DNA of 64,000 bases from Paenibacillus albus (lineage in GTDB: Bacteria > Bacillota > Bacilli > Paenibacillales > Paenibacillaceae): contig NZ_CP034437.1 in the NCBI RefSeq assembly GCF_003952225.1, forward strand, positions 1,004,001 to 1,068,000, written 5' to 3'. Both the position numbers and the translations under genes were made by a program. The notes under the pieces are model-generated. The model worked only from the letters and a program-made list of their open reading frames with translations, searched no databases and had not been told where the DNA came from. This document shows, piece after piece, positions 8,214-17,214 of this stretch (position 1 is the first letter of the stretch; each line of letters begins with the position of its first letter).

Positions 8214-8912
8214 ATGAACTGGAAGTATATCGGTTATTTCGTAATCGCATTTATTGTCATACATATTCCCTTCATCGGGCCCTTCTTCCGCATCGCGAAC
8301 ACGCTCATCCACGAATCGTCGCATGCGATCGTGTCGCTCATTCTGCAAGGACAGGTGCTGCAGATTCGACTCTTCGCGAATACGGAAGGCGTGACCTATA
8401 CGATGTCCTCGTCGTATCTGGCCTCGATGGCGACAAGCGCGGCCGGCTACGTCGGTTCCTCACTTGCCGCCTACGGATTGGCGCTGCTCTGTTCTAGAGG
8501 CAAGCATATCGCGACGCTCTGGCTGTTCGTCATCCTGGCCTCCGTCAATGTGCTGCTCTGGGTACGCAACCCGTTCGGCATCATTTGGCTGGTGCTCTTC
8601 ATCGGACTGCTCGCCTTCGCGCTGTGGCGCAAGGGCAACTGGGCAGCTGCGCTGTCGATCGGCTTATTCGCATTCGTGCTGGCGGAGTCGGTATCGAGCA
8701 GCTTCACGATTCTGTGGCTTAGCTTGTACACGCCATCCGGTGCTGGAGATGCAGCGGGCTTGGCTAACAAGACCGGGCTTCCCGCTGGCTTCTGGGGCGT
8801 CTTCTTCATGATTCAAGCGAGTCTGCTCGGCTATCTCAGCGTTCGGACCGTGCTGCGTAAGAAGCACGGCCGCCAGAGGCGCGGTTCGTCTGTCACTACT
8901 CCGCCTCTTTAA
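8214..8912 (+). CDS. M50-like membrane metallopeptidase-related protein
   Basis: The 232-residue membrane protein has about six hydrophobic segments. Near residues 33-40, NTLIHESSHAIV holds an HExxH zinc-binding motif inside a membrane helix, as in site-2-protease-type M50 enzymes and their M50B relatives. No clear second Asp motif (LDG/NxxPxxxLDG) was found, so proteolytic activity is uncertain. The ATG at 8214 follows AAGGGGGCGGG. The 3' end overlaps the convergent VOC gene by 17 bp, so the two messages are antisense to each other at their ends. Confidence 0.7.
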   Translation: MNWKYIGYFVIAFIVIHIPFIGPFFRIANTLIHESSHAIVSLILQGQVLQIRLFANTEGVTYTMSSSYLASMATSAAGYVGSSLAAYGLALLCSRGKHIATLWLFVILASVNVLLWVRNPFGIIWLVLFIGLLAFALWRKGNWAAALSIGLFAFVLAESVSSSFTILWLSLYTPSGAGDAAGLANKTGLPAGFWGVFFMIQASLLGYLSVRTVLRKKHGRQRRGSSVTTPPL

Positions 8913-9351
8913 TCGTGGCGAGCTTTGCTCCCCATGACTCCGGATGAACGTCGAGAACGTGCTTCGCAAAGATCCACTGATGGCCTTCCGGGTCTTCCGC
9001 GACATATTGCTGCTCGCCATATTCCGTGACACCCAGTGGTTCAATAATTACGGCCTGTGCAGCGCGTGCTGCCTCGTAATGAGCCTCGATGTCGTCAATG
9101 AACAACATGACCGACTGTGTCTGCCCGCCTAGCCTCGAAGGGCTCGTGGCTGATTGGCCAGGGCTCTTGAGCATTACCCAAGCTTTGCCGCGAACCATCA
9201 TTGCGCCATGCAAGCTGCCGTCAGGGAGCTCGAAGCGGAAGTGCTCCGCCAAGCCGAATGCGCTTTGCAGCCACTCTAGGGCGGCGGCGACATTCTCATA
9301 GAACAGGTGTGGCAGGATGGTATCGACCGGAACGGAACGGTTGTGAATCAT
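8896..9351 (-). CDS. VOC-fold (glyoxalase-like) protein
   Basis: A 151-residue PhnB/glyoxalase-like protein. ILPHLFYENVAAALEWLQSAFG begins the fold, LFIDDIEAHYEAARAAQA lies mid-chain and VAEDPEGHQWIFAKHV closes it. The DPEGHxW motif carries a typical metal-ligand Glu/His pair. A resistance or small-molecule-binding role is possible, but no substrate can be named. The ATG at 9351 has GGAGGTG about nine bases upstream. It converges on the M50-like gene with a 17-bp overlap. Confidence 0.82.
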   Translation of the reverse strand: MIHNRSVPVDTILPHLFYENVAAALEWLQSAFGLAEHFRFELPDGSLHGAMMVRGKAWVMLKSPGQSATSPSRLGGQTQSVMLFIDDIEAHYEAARAAQAVIIEPLGVTEYGEQQYVAEDPEGHQWIFAKHVLDVHPESWGAKLATIKEAE

Positions 9352-9436
9352 GGACAGGCACCTCCGAATAATAGTGTGACGGACGCGTTATGCGATCAGC
9401 ATAGCATAGCGGCACGCCATACTGTTAGCGAATTCT

Positions 9437-9473
9437 AAGCTGCGCCTGGAACTCTTCCAGAAGCAGCTTTTTT
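9437..9473 (+). terminator. Terminator-like hairpin upstream of the sigma-factor gene
   Basis: AAGCTGC pairs with GCAGCTT, with an inner CTGGAA/TTCCAG stem, and six T residues follow. On the plus strand it precedes the sigma gene rather than following a gene. It could block antisense read-through from the upstream gene or attenuate the sigma operon. Confidence 0.65.
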
Positions 9474-9538
9474 ATATTTTTCGAGCTGGTGAGGCACATT
9501 TTCATAAGTTCAAGTGTTATAGAGATGTAGCTACATAA

Positions 9539-10186
9539 ATGCAACGTCAGGAGGTGTCGAAAACGAAATTGGAATCGTCACAGCAGCGGCAGGATGAACA
9601 ACAGATAGAGAGGTTGGTCGCCTCCGTTCAACAAGGACATACCGGGCAATACGCCGATCTTGTACGAATCTTTCAGCAGCCGATCTTCCGCTATTGCTAT
9701 CGCTTGCTGACGGACAAGCAGGATGCGGAGGACGCCGTGCAGGACATTCTCGTCAAAGCGTACCAGTCCCTTCACCAATACAAGCGGGCAGAAAACTTCT
9801 CGGCATGGCTATACCGGATTGCGCACCGGCATTGCTTGAATTTGCTGCGCCGGAGGCGGCTTCATCAACAAGTCATGCGATTCATGAGGCTGGAGCTGAT
9901 TACGCCAGGGCCGGAGGCAGAGCTCGGCAGCGAGCTGTTCAATCACAATCCGGCGCTTGCAGCCGCACTCGCCCTTCTGTCATCGGAGGAGCGTAGCTTA
10001 CTCATTCTGCGAGTATTCGAGGAGAAGTCCTATGAAGAGCTGAGCGACATCATGCAGGCTCGACCGAATGCGCTAATCAAGCGCATGCAGCGCATTAAGC
10101 AGAAGGTGCAGCAAGTAATGAGAGCAGAGGAGGGGACGGTAAAATGGAGCGAACCGAACCATTTGCCCATGAATTCAGAGATATAA
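9539..10186 (+). CDS. ECF-type RNA polymerase sigma factor
   Basis: Of the 215 residues, about 40-110 form sigma region 2 (IFRYCYRLLTDKQDAEDAVQDILVKAYQSL, then FSAWLYRIAHRHCLNLLRRRR). Residues 140-195 form region 4 (LALLSSEERSLLILRVFEEKSYEELSDIM, then NALIKRMQRIKQKV). The ATG at 9539 lacks a good upstream ribosome binding site. AGGAGG lies just downstream, ahead of an in-frame TTG at 9569, so the true protein may be ten residues shorter. The next gene overlaps by 43 bases and encodes a single-pass membrane protein, the usual sigma/anti-sigma arrangement. Confidence 0.9.
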   Translation: MQRQEVSKTKLESSQQRQDEQQIERLVASVQQGHTGQYADLVRIFQQPIFRYCYRLLTDKQDAEDAVQDILVKAYQSLHQYKRAENFSAWLYRIAHRHCLNLLRRRRLHQQVMRFMRLELITPGPEAELGSELFNHNPALAAALALLSSEERSLLILRVFEEKSYEELSDIMQARPNALIKRMQRIKQKVQQVMRAEEGTVKWSEPNHLPMNSEI

Positions 10187-11106
10187 GCTCAGCGGGCGAG
10201 CAAGCAGGTCTGCCGGAGATTAACGTGGTCGAGCAGGTCATGAACCGCATCACGGGGCAGAAACAGAAGCAAGGGCGGAGAAGGAAGAGCGGGGCGGCGT
10301 TCAGAAGCGTGACGGCGCTCGGCAGTGCAGCGCTGATCCTTCTGCTTATCTCCGTCACGGCCTATGCGGCAACGGAATATATACAGATTCGCAATAAAGC
10401 CGGACAAGTGAAGGTGCAGTATGAAGCACCAAGCCTAACAACGACAAACGGAGAGCCAGCGCCTTACAACAAATTCGCTGCGCAAGCGCTGAAGTTCGCA
10501 GGCGAGGGGGAGCTTGTTGCTTACCTTATGCCAGGAAACGGGACGTCTGAATTGCAGTTCGAATTTAAAGAGAAGCGTCTGAAGTCGTATACGGATTTCG
10601 TACAGGAGATGAAACGGACTGCGGCCCCGCAGCTGCCTAAGACGGCGCTGGATTACAAGTTCAGCTATGGTTCAGTGTATGCGAACAAGCCGACAACCGA
10701 TAAGGACAAGCGCAGCTCGTTCTATCAAGGGATGCTTGCTGATCTGAAGGCGCAGGCGGATAAACCTGGCGGCGGCAGCCCTCTCGTCATGAAGAAGATT
10801 CCGTGGACGAAGCCTGCGTCCGTCAATGCGTTGTATACGAGGGGAAAGGCGTACATTGGCTTGAACGCGCTCCTTATGAATGGCGGGCAGATGAACGTCG
10901 TGCAGGATGCGGACAACAAAACGGATAAAGTGATGATAGGCAGTACCGTCGTCATCTTCAACAAAGTGACGAAGGGTAAGATCGGTTACGCTTATCTCAA
11001 TTGGTACGACGAGAAGCAGGATGCGTACTATACGCTGACCAGCTATGGCGATCACACGCTCACAAGAGCGGAGTTTCTCCAATTGGCGACAACGATTATT
11101 GAATAA
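10144..11106 (+). CDS. Single-pass membrane protein, probable anti-sigma factor
   Basis: The 320-residue protein has a cytoplasmic N-terminal segment of about 55 residues ending in a basic stretch (KQKQGRRRK). One membrane helix follows (SAALILLLISVTAYAA, about 60-78), then a 240-residue extracellular part with no recognised domain. Together with the 43-base overlap with the ECF sigma gene, this layout suggests a membrane-bound anti-sigma factor. The N-terminus shows no zinc-binding HxxxCxxC motif, so it is not of the ZAS type. GAGGAGGGGACGGTAAA precedes the ATG. The signal it senses is unknown. Confidence 0.72.
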   Translation: MERTEPFAHEFRDISSAGEQAGLPEINVVEQVMNRITGQKQKQGRRRKSGAAFRSVTALGSAALILLLISVTAYAATEYIQIRNKAGQVKVQYEAPSLTTTNGEPAPYNKFAAQALKFAGEGELVAYLMPGNGTSELQFEFKEKRLKSYTDFVQEMKRTAAPQLPKTALDYKFSYGSVYANKPTTDKDKRSSFYQGMLADLKAQADKPGGGSPLVMKKIPWTKPASVNALYTRGKAYIGLNALLMNGGQMNVVQDADNKTDKVMIGSTVVIFNKVTKGKIGYAYLNWYDEKQDAYYTLTSYGDHTLTRAEFLQLATTIIE

Positions 11107-11122
11107 TGCAAAATGTGAAGTA

Positions 11123-11167
11123 AGCCGGGAAAGGACCTTGTGAGAGGGACTGTCTCGGCCTTTTTTT
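11123..11167 (+). terminator. Probable rho-independent terminator
   Basis: AGCCGGGA...TCTCGGCC forms an imperfect stem, followed by seven T residues. It ends the sigma/anti-sigma operon. Confidence 0.7.
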
Positions 11168-11337
11168 GACTATAAATTTAGTATATTTATTGTATACATA
11201 TTGTGCACTACCGATGAATATGATAGCCTAAAATTACGGCGAAGCGGTTTCATCGAAGCGAATATGGTGAATACTTGCCGCCCTGCCTGCGCTATTTATT
11301 CCATCATTCCATATCAATCGGGAGCGTGAACGTAAGC

Positions 11338-12642
11338 ATGTCGACGTTGCAGCGTTTGAAAGTAAGCAGCAATAAACGATTTCTGATTCATGAGGATGGC
11401 ACTCCATTCTTCTGGCTTGGCGATACCGCCTGGGAGCTGTTTCACAAGTTAAACCGGGAAGAAGCGGACATGTATTTGCGCAATCGGGCAGAACTGAAAT
11501 TTAACGTCGTGCAGGCAGTCGCGCTAGCTGAGTTTGACGGCATTGCAACGAACTCTGCCTATGGCAGGCAGCCATTGAAGCGAAATGAACAAGGCGAGTA
11601 TGATCCGACAATGCCTGATACAGATGGCGATGACCACTATTGGGCGCATGTCGATGCCGTCATTGATCTTGCGGCGTCGCACGGGCTTTACGTAGCGCTG
11701 CTCCCAACTTGGGGCGATAAGTATCATAAGGCTTCGTTCGGCAAAGGACCGGAAATCTTCAACGGCGAGAATGCCAAAGTATATGGACGCTGGCTCGGCG
11801 AACGATACGGCGACCGATCCAACATCATTTGGGTGCTTGGCGGAGACCGGTCGCTCCTTACACGCAATCATTTTGAAGTCAACAATGGACTGGCTGCGGG
11901 ACTGCGGGAAGCTGTCGGCGATACACAGCTCATAACGTTCCATCCAAGCGGCAACACCTCTTCCTCACTCCATATGCACGACGAGCCGTGGCTGGATTTC
12001 AATATGATTCAATCCGGACATCATGAACAGGTTCGCGAGAATTATAAGCACATGAAGGGCGATTACGATCGGCTGCCGGTCAAGCCGACCGTGGACGCAG
12101 AGCCTGCTTATGAGGATCACCCGGTCAACTTTAATGCGTCCCGCGGTTACTTTGATCAAGCAGATGTGCGGACGGGTGCATATTACGGCGTCTTCGCAGG
12201 CGGCTTCGGCACGACTTATGGCCATCACAGCGTCTGGTCGATGACAACGGAGCCCGCGCCGTATTTCATCATGACGTGGCAGGATGCGCTGAATCGGCCG
12301 GGTGCGACGCAGATGCAGCATCTGCGCGCATTGATGGAGTCAAGGCCGTATCTGGATCGTGTGCCCGACCAAAGCCTGATCGCCGAAAACTACGAAGGCG
12401 CGAACTATATGGTCGCAACAAGGGGCGAGAATTACGGTCTCATCTACAGCCCGAACGGGATTCCTTTCCGCGCATCGCTCCGCAGCCTTGGAGGCGGCCG
12501 CATAACGGCGTCATGGTTCGACCCGCGCACCGGCGAGTACAGCGCAATCGGCCCCGTCACAAGTAATGACGGAGAAGCAACTTTCGTCCCTCCGACTAGC
12601 GGCAGAGGAAACGATTGGGTGCTCGTGTTGACCGCATCCTAG
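11338..12642 (+). CDS. DUF4038-type glycoside hydrolase (GH140 apiosidase-like)
   Basis: A 434-residue protein without a signal peptide. It begins with a short strand segment (NKRFLIHEDGTPFFWLGDTAWELF) that is the hallmark of DUF4038 barrels. The TIM barrel continues through NRAELKFNVVQ, GLYVALLPTWGD and NIIWVLGGDRS, and a C-terminal beta domain starts near ENYGLIYSPNG. Characterised relatives include GH140 apiosidases acting on rhamnogalacturonan II side chains; others in the family are uncharacterised. The ATG at 11338 has GGGAG 13 bases upstream. It is probably cytoplasmic and processes imported oligosaccharide from the neighbouring ABC importer. The exact substrate is inference. Confidence 0.78.
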   Translation: MSTLQRLKVSSNKRFLIHEDGTPFFWLGDTAWELFHKLNREEADMYLRNRAELKFNVVQAVALAEFDGIATNSAYGRQPLKRNEQGEYDPTMPDTDGDDHYWAHVDAVIDLAASHGLYVALLPTWGDKYHKASFGKGPEIFNGENAKVYGRWLGERYGDRSNIIWVLGGDRSLLTRNHFEVNNGLAAGLREAVGDTQLITFHPSGNTSSSLHMHDEPWLDFNMIQSGHHEQVRENYKHMKGDYDRLPVKPTVDAEPAYEDHPVNFNASRGYFDQADVRTGAYYGVFAGGFGTTYGHHSVWSMTTEPAPYFIMTWQDALNRPGATQMQHLRALMESRPYLDRVPDQSLIAENYEGANYMVATRGENYGLIYSPNGIPFRASLRSLGGGRITASWFDPRTGEYSAIGPVTSNDGEATFVPPTSGRGNDWVLVLTAS

Positions 12643-12660
12643 ACAACAGTAATAGCAAGC

Positions 12661-12700
12661 AAAAAACCTTCAAAGCCCATAGCGGCTTTGAAGGTTTTTT
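12661..12700. terminator. Bidirectional terminator
   Basis: AAAAAACCTTCAAAGCC pairs perfectly with 12684-12700 around the loop CATAGC, giving T runs in both directions. It separates the hydrolase from the convergent kinase gene. Confidence 0.93.
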
Positions 12701-12703
12701 ACA

Positions 12704-14470
12704 TTAAGGCTGACGTCTCATCACAGCAGGCAGCGTAATGGTGACCGTCGTCCCTTTGCCGAGCTCACTCTCATAAGACAAGCCATACGAGGCTCCATAC
12801 AGAAGCTGAATGCGCTCATGAATATTCTTGATGCCATAGCCATGAAATCCATCGGACGTCTCGGCATCCAAGATGTGCTTGGCAGTCTCTTGCGACATGC
12901 CGGCTCCATCGTCTGCCACGATGAAGACGACGAAATCACCTTGGCGAGTGCCGGAGATGCGGATCGTGCCGGATTTGGCAGGGCTGCGCAGAATGCCGTG
13001 GATAATCGCGTTCTCCACAATGGGCTGCAGCGTAATCTTAACCATGAGCAGCTCCATAATCGCGTCGTCGACTTCAAGCACGAGCTGGATCTGATCCTGG
13101 TACCGCAAATTTTGCAGCGTAACGAACGCCTGGACATGCTCAAGCTCATGCTTGATCGGAATGATGTCGTCCCCTTTGCTGAGGCCGATTTTGTAGAAGG
13201 TCGAGAGCGACTGGATCATCGTCTCGATCTCCGTGTTGCCGCTCATGACAGCCGACCAATTGATCATATCGAGCGAGTTGTACAAGAAATGCGGGTTAAT
13301 CTGCGATTGCAGAGAACGAAGCTCCAGCGACTTAATCTTCTTGCCGGTCTCGAACCGGTCCTCAATCATGGCAGCCATCTCGCTCACCATGTAGTTGAAG
13401 TCCTGCGAAATTTGGCCAATCTCGTCCTTCGACGAAATGCGGATCCGGGCATGGAAGTTGCCGCTGGTTACATTCCGGATGTTTCGTGCCAAATGCTTCA
13501 GTCGCAGCGCGGCCGAGTTGAACCACAGGTAGGCCAACAGAAAAGCGATGACGCCGGTCACAAGCAGCATGACGATCATGTAGAACCGAATATCATTGCC
13601 GCTCGACTTAATTTCGTTGTACGGAATGACCGAGATGAACGTCCAATCGGTATTCGCAATCGGCCGCGACAACGTCAGGAACTCCGCATTCCCTGCGCGG
13701 ATATCGCTGCTGTCTTGATCCGCGTGCGCCGCTTTCTCGGCGGCTTTGCGCAGCTCGGCATCTGCCAGCATCGCAGCATTGCCCGAAGCGGTAATGATCT
13801 CCCCGCTGCTGTTCACGATGTAAGAAAGGCCGGTGGACGTTACATTCGCCTGGGAGACGATATCCTTCACAACCGGCTCGCGCATATCGATGCGAATGAC
13901 GCCGTCGGTAACGTTGAAGGTCTTGAGCGTAATCCGTCTAGCGAGCGAAATAATCGGCATGCCGCCCTTGGTCTCCGATGCGAATCGGCTAGGAGCAATC
14001 CAAGTCACGACAGACCTCGAAGCCTTCAAATCCTCATACCAGGGCAGGCCGTCCAAATCCTTGAACACGAAGAATCGCATCTTATCGTACAAGTAGCCGG
14101 GAATCTCCCTCATATAGAGCCGGACGTGAAGCACATCCGCGTTATGCTCGATTTGGTTCATGAGCGTAATTAAATTATTCTGGTCGATGTTCTGCTGAAT
14201 GTAGTCCTCGTCATAGAGGTCTGGACTTACGGTAATGACGTCCTGCAGCGTCTTGTCGAAATAGAGAATATCCGTCGCGTTAAGCAAGTTGTTCAGCTTG
14301 TTCTCGAGGTAGGTGGTGGATTGTGTGAGTGCGTTGCGAGAAGTACGCTGCATATTGTCTTCCATATGCGACGACACGCGCCAATACGTAAGGCTCGTTA
14401 GTACAATAAGCGGCACGAATATAAGTACGAGATAGGAGATGAACAATTTGGTCTTTATGCTGACCGTCAT
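12704..14470 (-). CDS. Sensor histidine kinase, YesM-type
   Basis: A 588-residue membrane kinase. The first helix is near residues 8-28, and an extracellular Cache-like sensor spans about 30-280. The second helix (FYMIVMLLVTGVIAFLLAYLWF) is near 290-310, followed by HAMP. The His-kinase domain has QINPHFLYNSLDMINW around residue 395, where the His is phosphorylated. A HATPase domain with ENAIIHG and DDGAGM completes it. Its ATG overlaps the stop of the regulator gene (ATGA), so the AraC regulator is read first and the kinase second. This pairing with an Lpl-type importer commonly senses extracellular saccharide. The ligand is not known. Confidence 0.92.
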   Translation of the reverse strand: MTVSIKTKLFISYLVLIFVPLIVLTSLTYWRVSSHMEDNMQRTSRNALTQSTTYLENKLNNLLNATDILYFDKTLQDVITVSPDLYDEDYIQQNIDQNNLITLMNQIEHNADVLHVRLYMREIPGYLYDKMRFFVFKDLDGLPWYEDLKASRSVVTWIAPSRFASETKGGMPIISLARRITLKTFNVTDGVIRIDMREPVVKDIVSQANVTSTGLSYIVNSSGEIITASGNAAMLADAELRKAAEKAAHADQDSSDIRAGNAEFLTLSRPIANTDWTFISVIPYNEIKSSGNDIRFYMIVMLLVTGVIAFLLAYLWFNSAALRLKHLARNIRNVTSGNFHARIRISSKDEIGQISQDFNYMVSEMAAMIEDRFETGKKIKSLELRSLQSQINPHFLYNSLDMINWSAVMSGNTEIETMIQSLSTFYKIGLSKGDDIIPIKHELEHVQAFVTLQNLRYQDQIQLVLEVDDAIMELLMVKITLQPIVENAIIHGILRSPAKSGTIRISGTRQGDFVVFIVADDGAGMSQETAKHILDAETSDGFHGYGIKNIHERIQLLYGASYGLSYESELGKGTTVTITLPAVMRRQP

Positions 14471-16080
14471 TTCAGTGCATTCTCCCTATATTCCGATGGC
14501 GTGATGCCAGTAATGCGCTTGAACGTTTTCGTAAAATATTTGGCGTCATTATAGCCGCTGAGCGCAGCCACCTCGACCAATTTAACACCCCGGCCCGCCA
14601 GCAGCTCTTTTGCACGTTCGACTTTATACGCATTCATATAATCATTGATCGTCTGGCCCGTGTCTTTCTTGAAAATCTGGCTAAGGTACGCAGGCGTCAG
14701 CTGGAGGTATGAGGCGATGTCGCTAATCGTGAAGCCGCCGCTCTGGTAATGGCGTTCAATGTAACGGATCGTTTCATGCACGACGCGGCTTTGTACGCCA
14801 ACGGAAGCGACTGCGACTAAGTAAGCCCGCACCTCCGATTCCAGAAAGGTCAGCAGCTCTTGGAGCGTGCCGCTGTCCGCAACTCGGTGCCAAAGGTATT
14901 CTTCCTTGCGATCCTCCATATAGCGACCAAGAAATTTATTATGGGCTTCGTCGTACAGCAAGAGCAGCAGCTTGTAGAAAAGCATCTTCACATCGTCGAC
15001 TGACACGACAGCGTGACCGCGTATATCGCGGGCAAGCGCGGCGATGAAAGGGAAGACCGCGTGGTCGCAGGAGTGGACAAGCGGCCCGAATTCACGCATG
15101 AGCCTGTCGCTTGGAAGGGCTGCTCCGCCGGCAGGCTGCTCCTCGAAGATCGCAGTACGGCTGCTACCGAGGAAGAACACTTGCCTCACCGCGGTGAGCG
15201 CCGTTTGGTAGGAACGATGCAGCTGCGCGGTTCCTCTCACCGGAAGGCCGATGCCTGCAAACAGCTGATGGCCAGAGCTCTTGCCGCATCGCCCGGCAAA
15301 GTCCGCTTCAATCCGATCGGCCGAGGCGCGCAGATCGTTCAGGCTGAGCGACGGCGTCAGCTGCAAATGCGCAACGAGCCGCGTGCCGTCAATTGTCCCG
15401 GCAACATAAGTTGTGATCCGCTGCCGTCCGAACTCGTTCGCAAGCGCCGCATCCAGGGAGGCGCGCAGTGCAGCTGCATGTTCGGGAGGGCTATCCGGCC
15501 CTAAAGCGGAGTGAAGATGAAATAAAACGCTTACATAATTGCCGTCTGAAGGAAGCCGAAAGCTCGATTCGGCAAGCAGAAGACCCATATAGTCCGCATC
15601 CGGGCTGCCTTGAGCAAGCTGTACGGCGTAATCCCGCTGCAGCATTCCGATGCTCGATTCCAGCTTGGCTGCAGAATCGGCAAGCCGCTGATGCTGCTCC
15701 GCTTCCTGCCTGCAGGCGTCGGTCACGCTGCCGATGCAGCCCTTCAGCTCAGCAACGCTGATCGGCTTCTCGATAAAACTAACCGCTTTCAACTGAATAG
15801 CCGCCTTCAAATACTCCTTGTCTGCGTAGCCGCTAATGAAGACGAACTTGCAGCGCGGCAATTCGGCCTGTACGCGCCTTGCCAGCTCAATGCCCGTCAT
15901 GGTCGGCATCCGAATATCCGATAGAATGATATCCGGTTTGAAAGCGAGCGCGACTTCAAGCGCGGTATGTCCGTCATCGGCCTCACGGATTTCGCCAATT
16001 CCGAACTCTGACCAAGGAAGACACATTTTGAGCCCATCCCGGGTTCGTTTCTCATCATCAACAATTAATAGGTTGAGCAA
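14467..16080 (-). CDS. AraC-type response regulator, YesN-like
   Basis: The protein is 537 residues long from the TTG at 16080, which has GGAAGGAG spaced correctly upstream. An in-frame ATG at 16104 overlaps that site and is less likely. The N-terminal receiver domain starts LNLLIVDDEK and has the phosphoacceptor Asp in DIILSDIRMPTMTG and the conserved Lys in FIEKP. A central linker of about 280 residues follows. The C-terminal 100 residues carry two helix-turn-helix motifs (FTISDIASYLQLTPAYLSQIF, then LVEVAALSGYNDAKYFTKTF). It probably activates the divergent importer operon starting at 16278. Confidence 0.92.
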   Translation of the reverse strand: MLNLLIVDDEKRTRDGLKMCLPWSEFGIGEIREADDGHTALEVALAFKPDIILSDIRMPTMTGIELARRVQAELPRCKFVFISGYADKEYLKAAIQLKAVSFIEKPISVAELKGCIGSVTDACRQEAEQHQRLADSAAKLESSIGMLQRDYAVQLAQGSPDADYMGLLLAESSFRLPSDGNYVSVLFHLHSALGPDSPPEHAAALRASLDAALANEFGRQRITTYVAGTIDGTRLVAHLQLTPSLSLNDLRASADRIEADFAGRCGKSSGHQLFAGIGLPVRGTAQLHRSYQTALTAVRQVFFLGSSRTAIFEEQPAGGAALPSDRLMREFGPLVHSCDHAVFPFIAALARDIRGHAVVSVDDVKMLFYKLLLLLYDEAHNKFLGRYMEDRKEEYLWHRVADSGTLQELLTFLESEVRAYLVAVASVGVQSRVVHETIRYIERHYQSGGFTISDIASYLQLTPAYLSQIFKKDTGQTINDYMNAYKVERAKELLAGRGVKLVEVAALSGYNDAKYFTKTFKRITGITPSEYRENALK

Positions 16081-16205
16081 GCAGCAGACAACTCCTTCCG
16101 GCATGAATCTTGTAAATTCACCATATCAGATTCCGCTGCAATGCCACAATACGTTCCTTGCGCGGACTATAGAATAGTGCACCAAATTATAAAACCGCAT
16201 CCTAT

Positions 16206-16232
16206 TGGAAGTGCTTACATCCTCCTATAATC
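16206..16232 (+). promoter_or_regulatory. Candidate promoter of the importer operon
   Basis: TTGGAA and TATAAT (16227-16232) are separated by 15 bp, slightly short. They lie 45 nt upstream of the permease ATG, in the 197-bp gap that also serves the divergent regulator gene. Confidence 0.5.
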
Positions 16233-16277
16233 AGGTTATAGCCAGACAACGACCTAGTAACGGAGCGTGCAAAGCTT

Positions 16278-17201
16278 ATGGTCCGAAAAAGAAATCTGCT
16301 GTTCTATCTTGTTCAGAATCGTCCCTTCCTGCTGATGATTCTTCCCGCAGTGCTATTCTTCATCCTGTTCTCCTATTTGCCAATGGCGGGGATCATCGTT
16401 GCCTTCAAGAACTTCCGCTTCGACCGCGGCATCTTCGGCAGCGACTGGAACGGCATCAACAACTTCCGGTTTCTGTTTCTCTCCGGGCAGATCTGGAATA
16501 TTTTCAAAAACACGTTCTTCTATAACGTAGCCTTTATCGTAACGGGCACCGTCATTCAAGTCGGGGTCGCGGTTCTGCTCTCCGAATTGTCCTCGAAGTT
16601 CATGAGCCGTTTCTCGCAAAGCTTAATGTTTCTGCCATACTTCATCTCCTGGGTCATCGTCGGCGCGTTCTTCTACAACTTGTTCAACTTCGACTATGGC
16701 CTTGTGAACGCGGTACTGAAGGCGCTCGGCCTCGACCCCGTAGACGTGTATAGCTCGCCTGGGATGTGGAAGTACATTCTCGTCTTCTTCAACAACTGGA
16801 AGTGGATCGGCTACGGCTCGGTGTTATATCTTGGCGCGATACTCAGCATTGACGAAGAAATGTATGAAGCGGCAGATATCGACGGAGCGAACGTATTTCA
16901 GAAAATCTTCCGGATCACGCTGCCGAACATCGTGCCGACGGTCATTATTATGGTGCTGCTGCAGGTCGGCAATGTTTTCAGAGGCGATTTCGGCATGTTC
17001 TATCAGTTGGTCGGCAACAACGGCAATCTATACGATGCGACCGACATTATCGACACGTACGTGTTCCGGGCTTTATCCCAGATGGGCGACATTCCGATGT
17101 CATCGGCCGCGGCTTGCGTTCAGTCCGTCATGTGCTTCCTGACCATTAGCGTCGTCAATGGCATCGTCCGCAAATTCAGTAAAGAAAACGCCCTCTACTA
17201 A
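16278..17201 (+). CDS. ABC sugar transporter permease, LplB-type
   Basis: The 307-residue membrane protein has six predicted helices. The binding-protein-dependent permease EAA loop reads EEMYEAADIDGANVFQKIFRI, the site that docks the ATPase. The N-terminal stretch LMILPAVLFFILFSYLPMAGIIVAF is typical of LplB/YteP permeases for oligosaccharides. It is the first gene of permease-permease-binding protein order. No ATPase gene is nearby, as is usual for this importer class, where a shared MsmX-type ATPase serves several importers. The start has GGAG 13 bases upstream. Confidence 0.92.
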   Translation: MVRKRNLLFYLVQNRPFLLMILPAVLFFILFSYLPMAGIIVAFKNFRFDRGIFGSDWNGINNFRFLFLSGQIWNIFKNTFFYNVAFIVTGTVIQVGVAVLLSELSSKFMSRFSQSLMFLPYFISWVIVGAFFYNLFNFDYGLVNAVLKALGLDPVDVYSSPGMWKYILVFFNNWKWIGYGSVLYLGAILSIDEEMYEAADIDGANVFQKIFRITLPNIVPTVIIMVLLQVGNVFRGDFGMFYQLVGNNGNLYDATDIIDTYVFRALSQMGDIPMSSAAACVQSVMCFLTISVVNGIVRKFSKENALY

Positions 17202-17214
17202 AGGAGATCGGGAT

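Noticed and set aside
11232..11248. Possible catabolite-repression (cre) site before the DUF4038 gene
   Set aside because: GCGAAGCGGTTTCA matches only the right half of the consensus, with three mismatches at conserved positions.
12818..14173. Long plus-strand frame opposite the sensor kinase
   Set aside because: It is a shadow of the kinase gene, with His/Arg-rich composition and no ribosome site.
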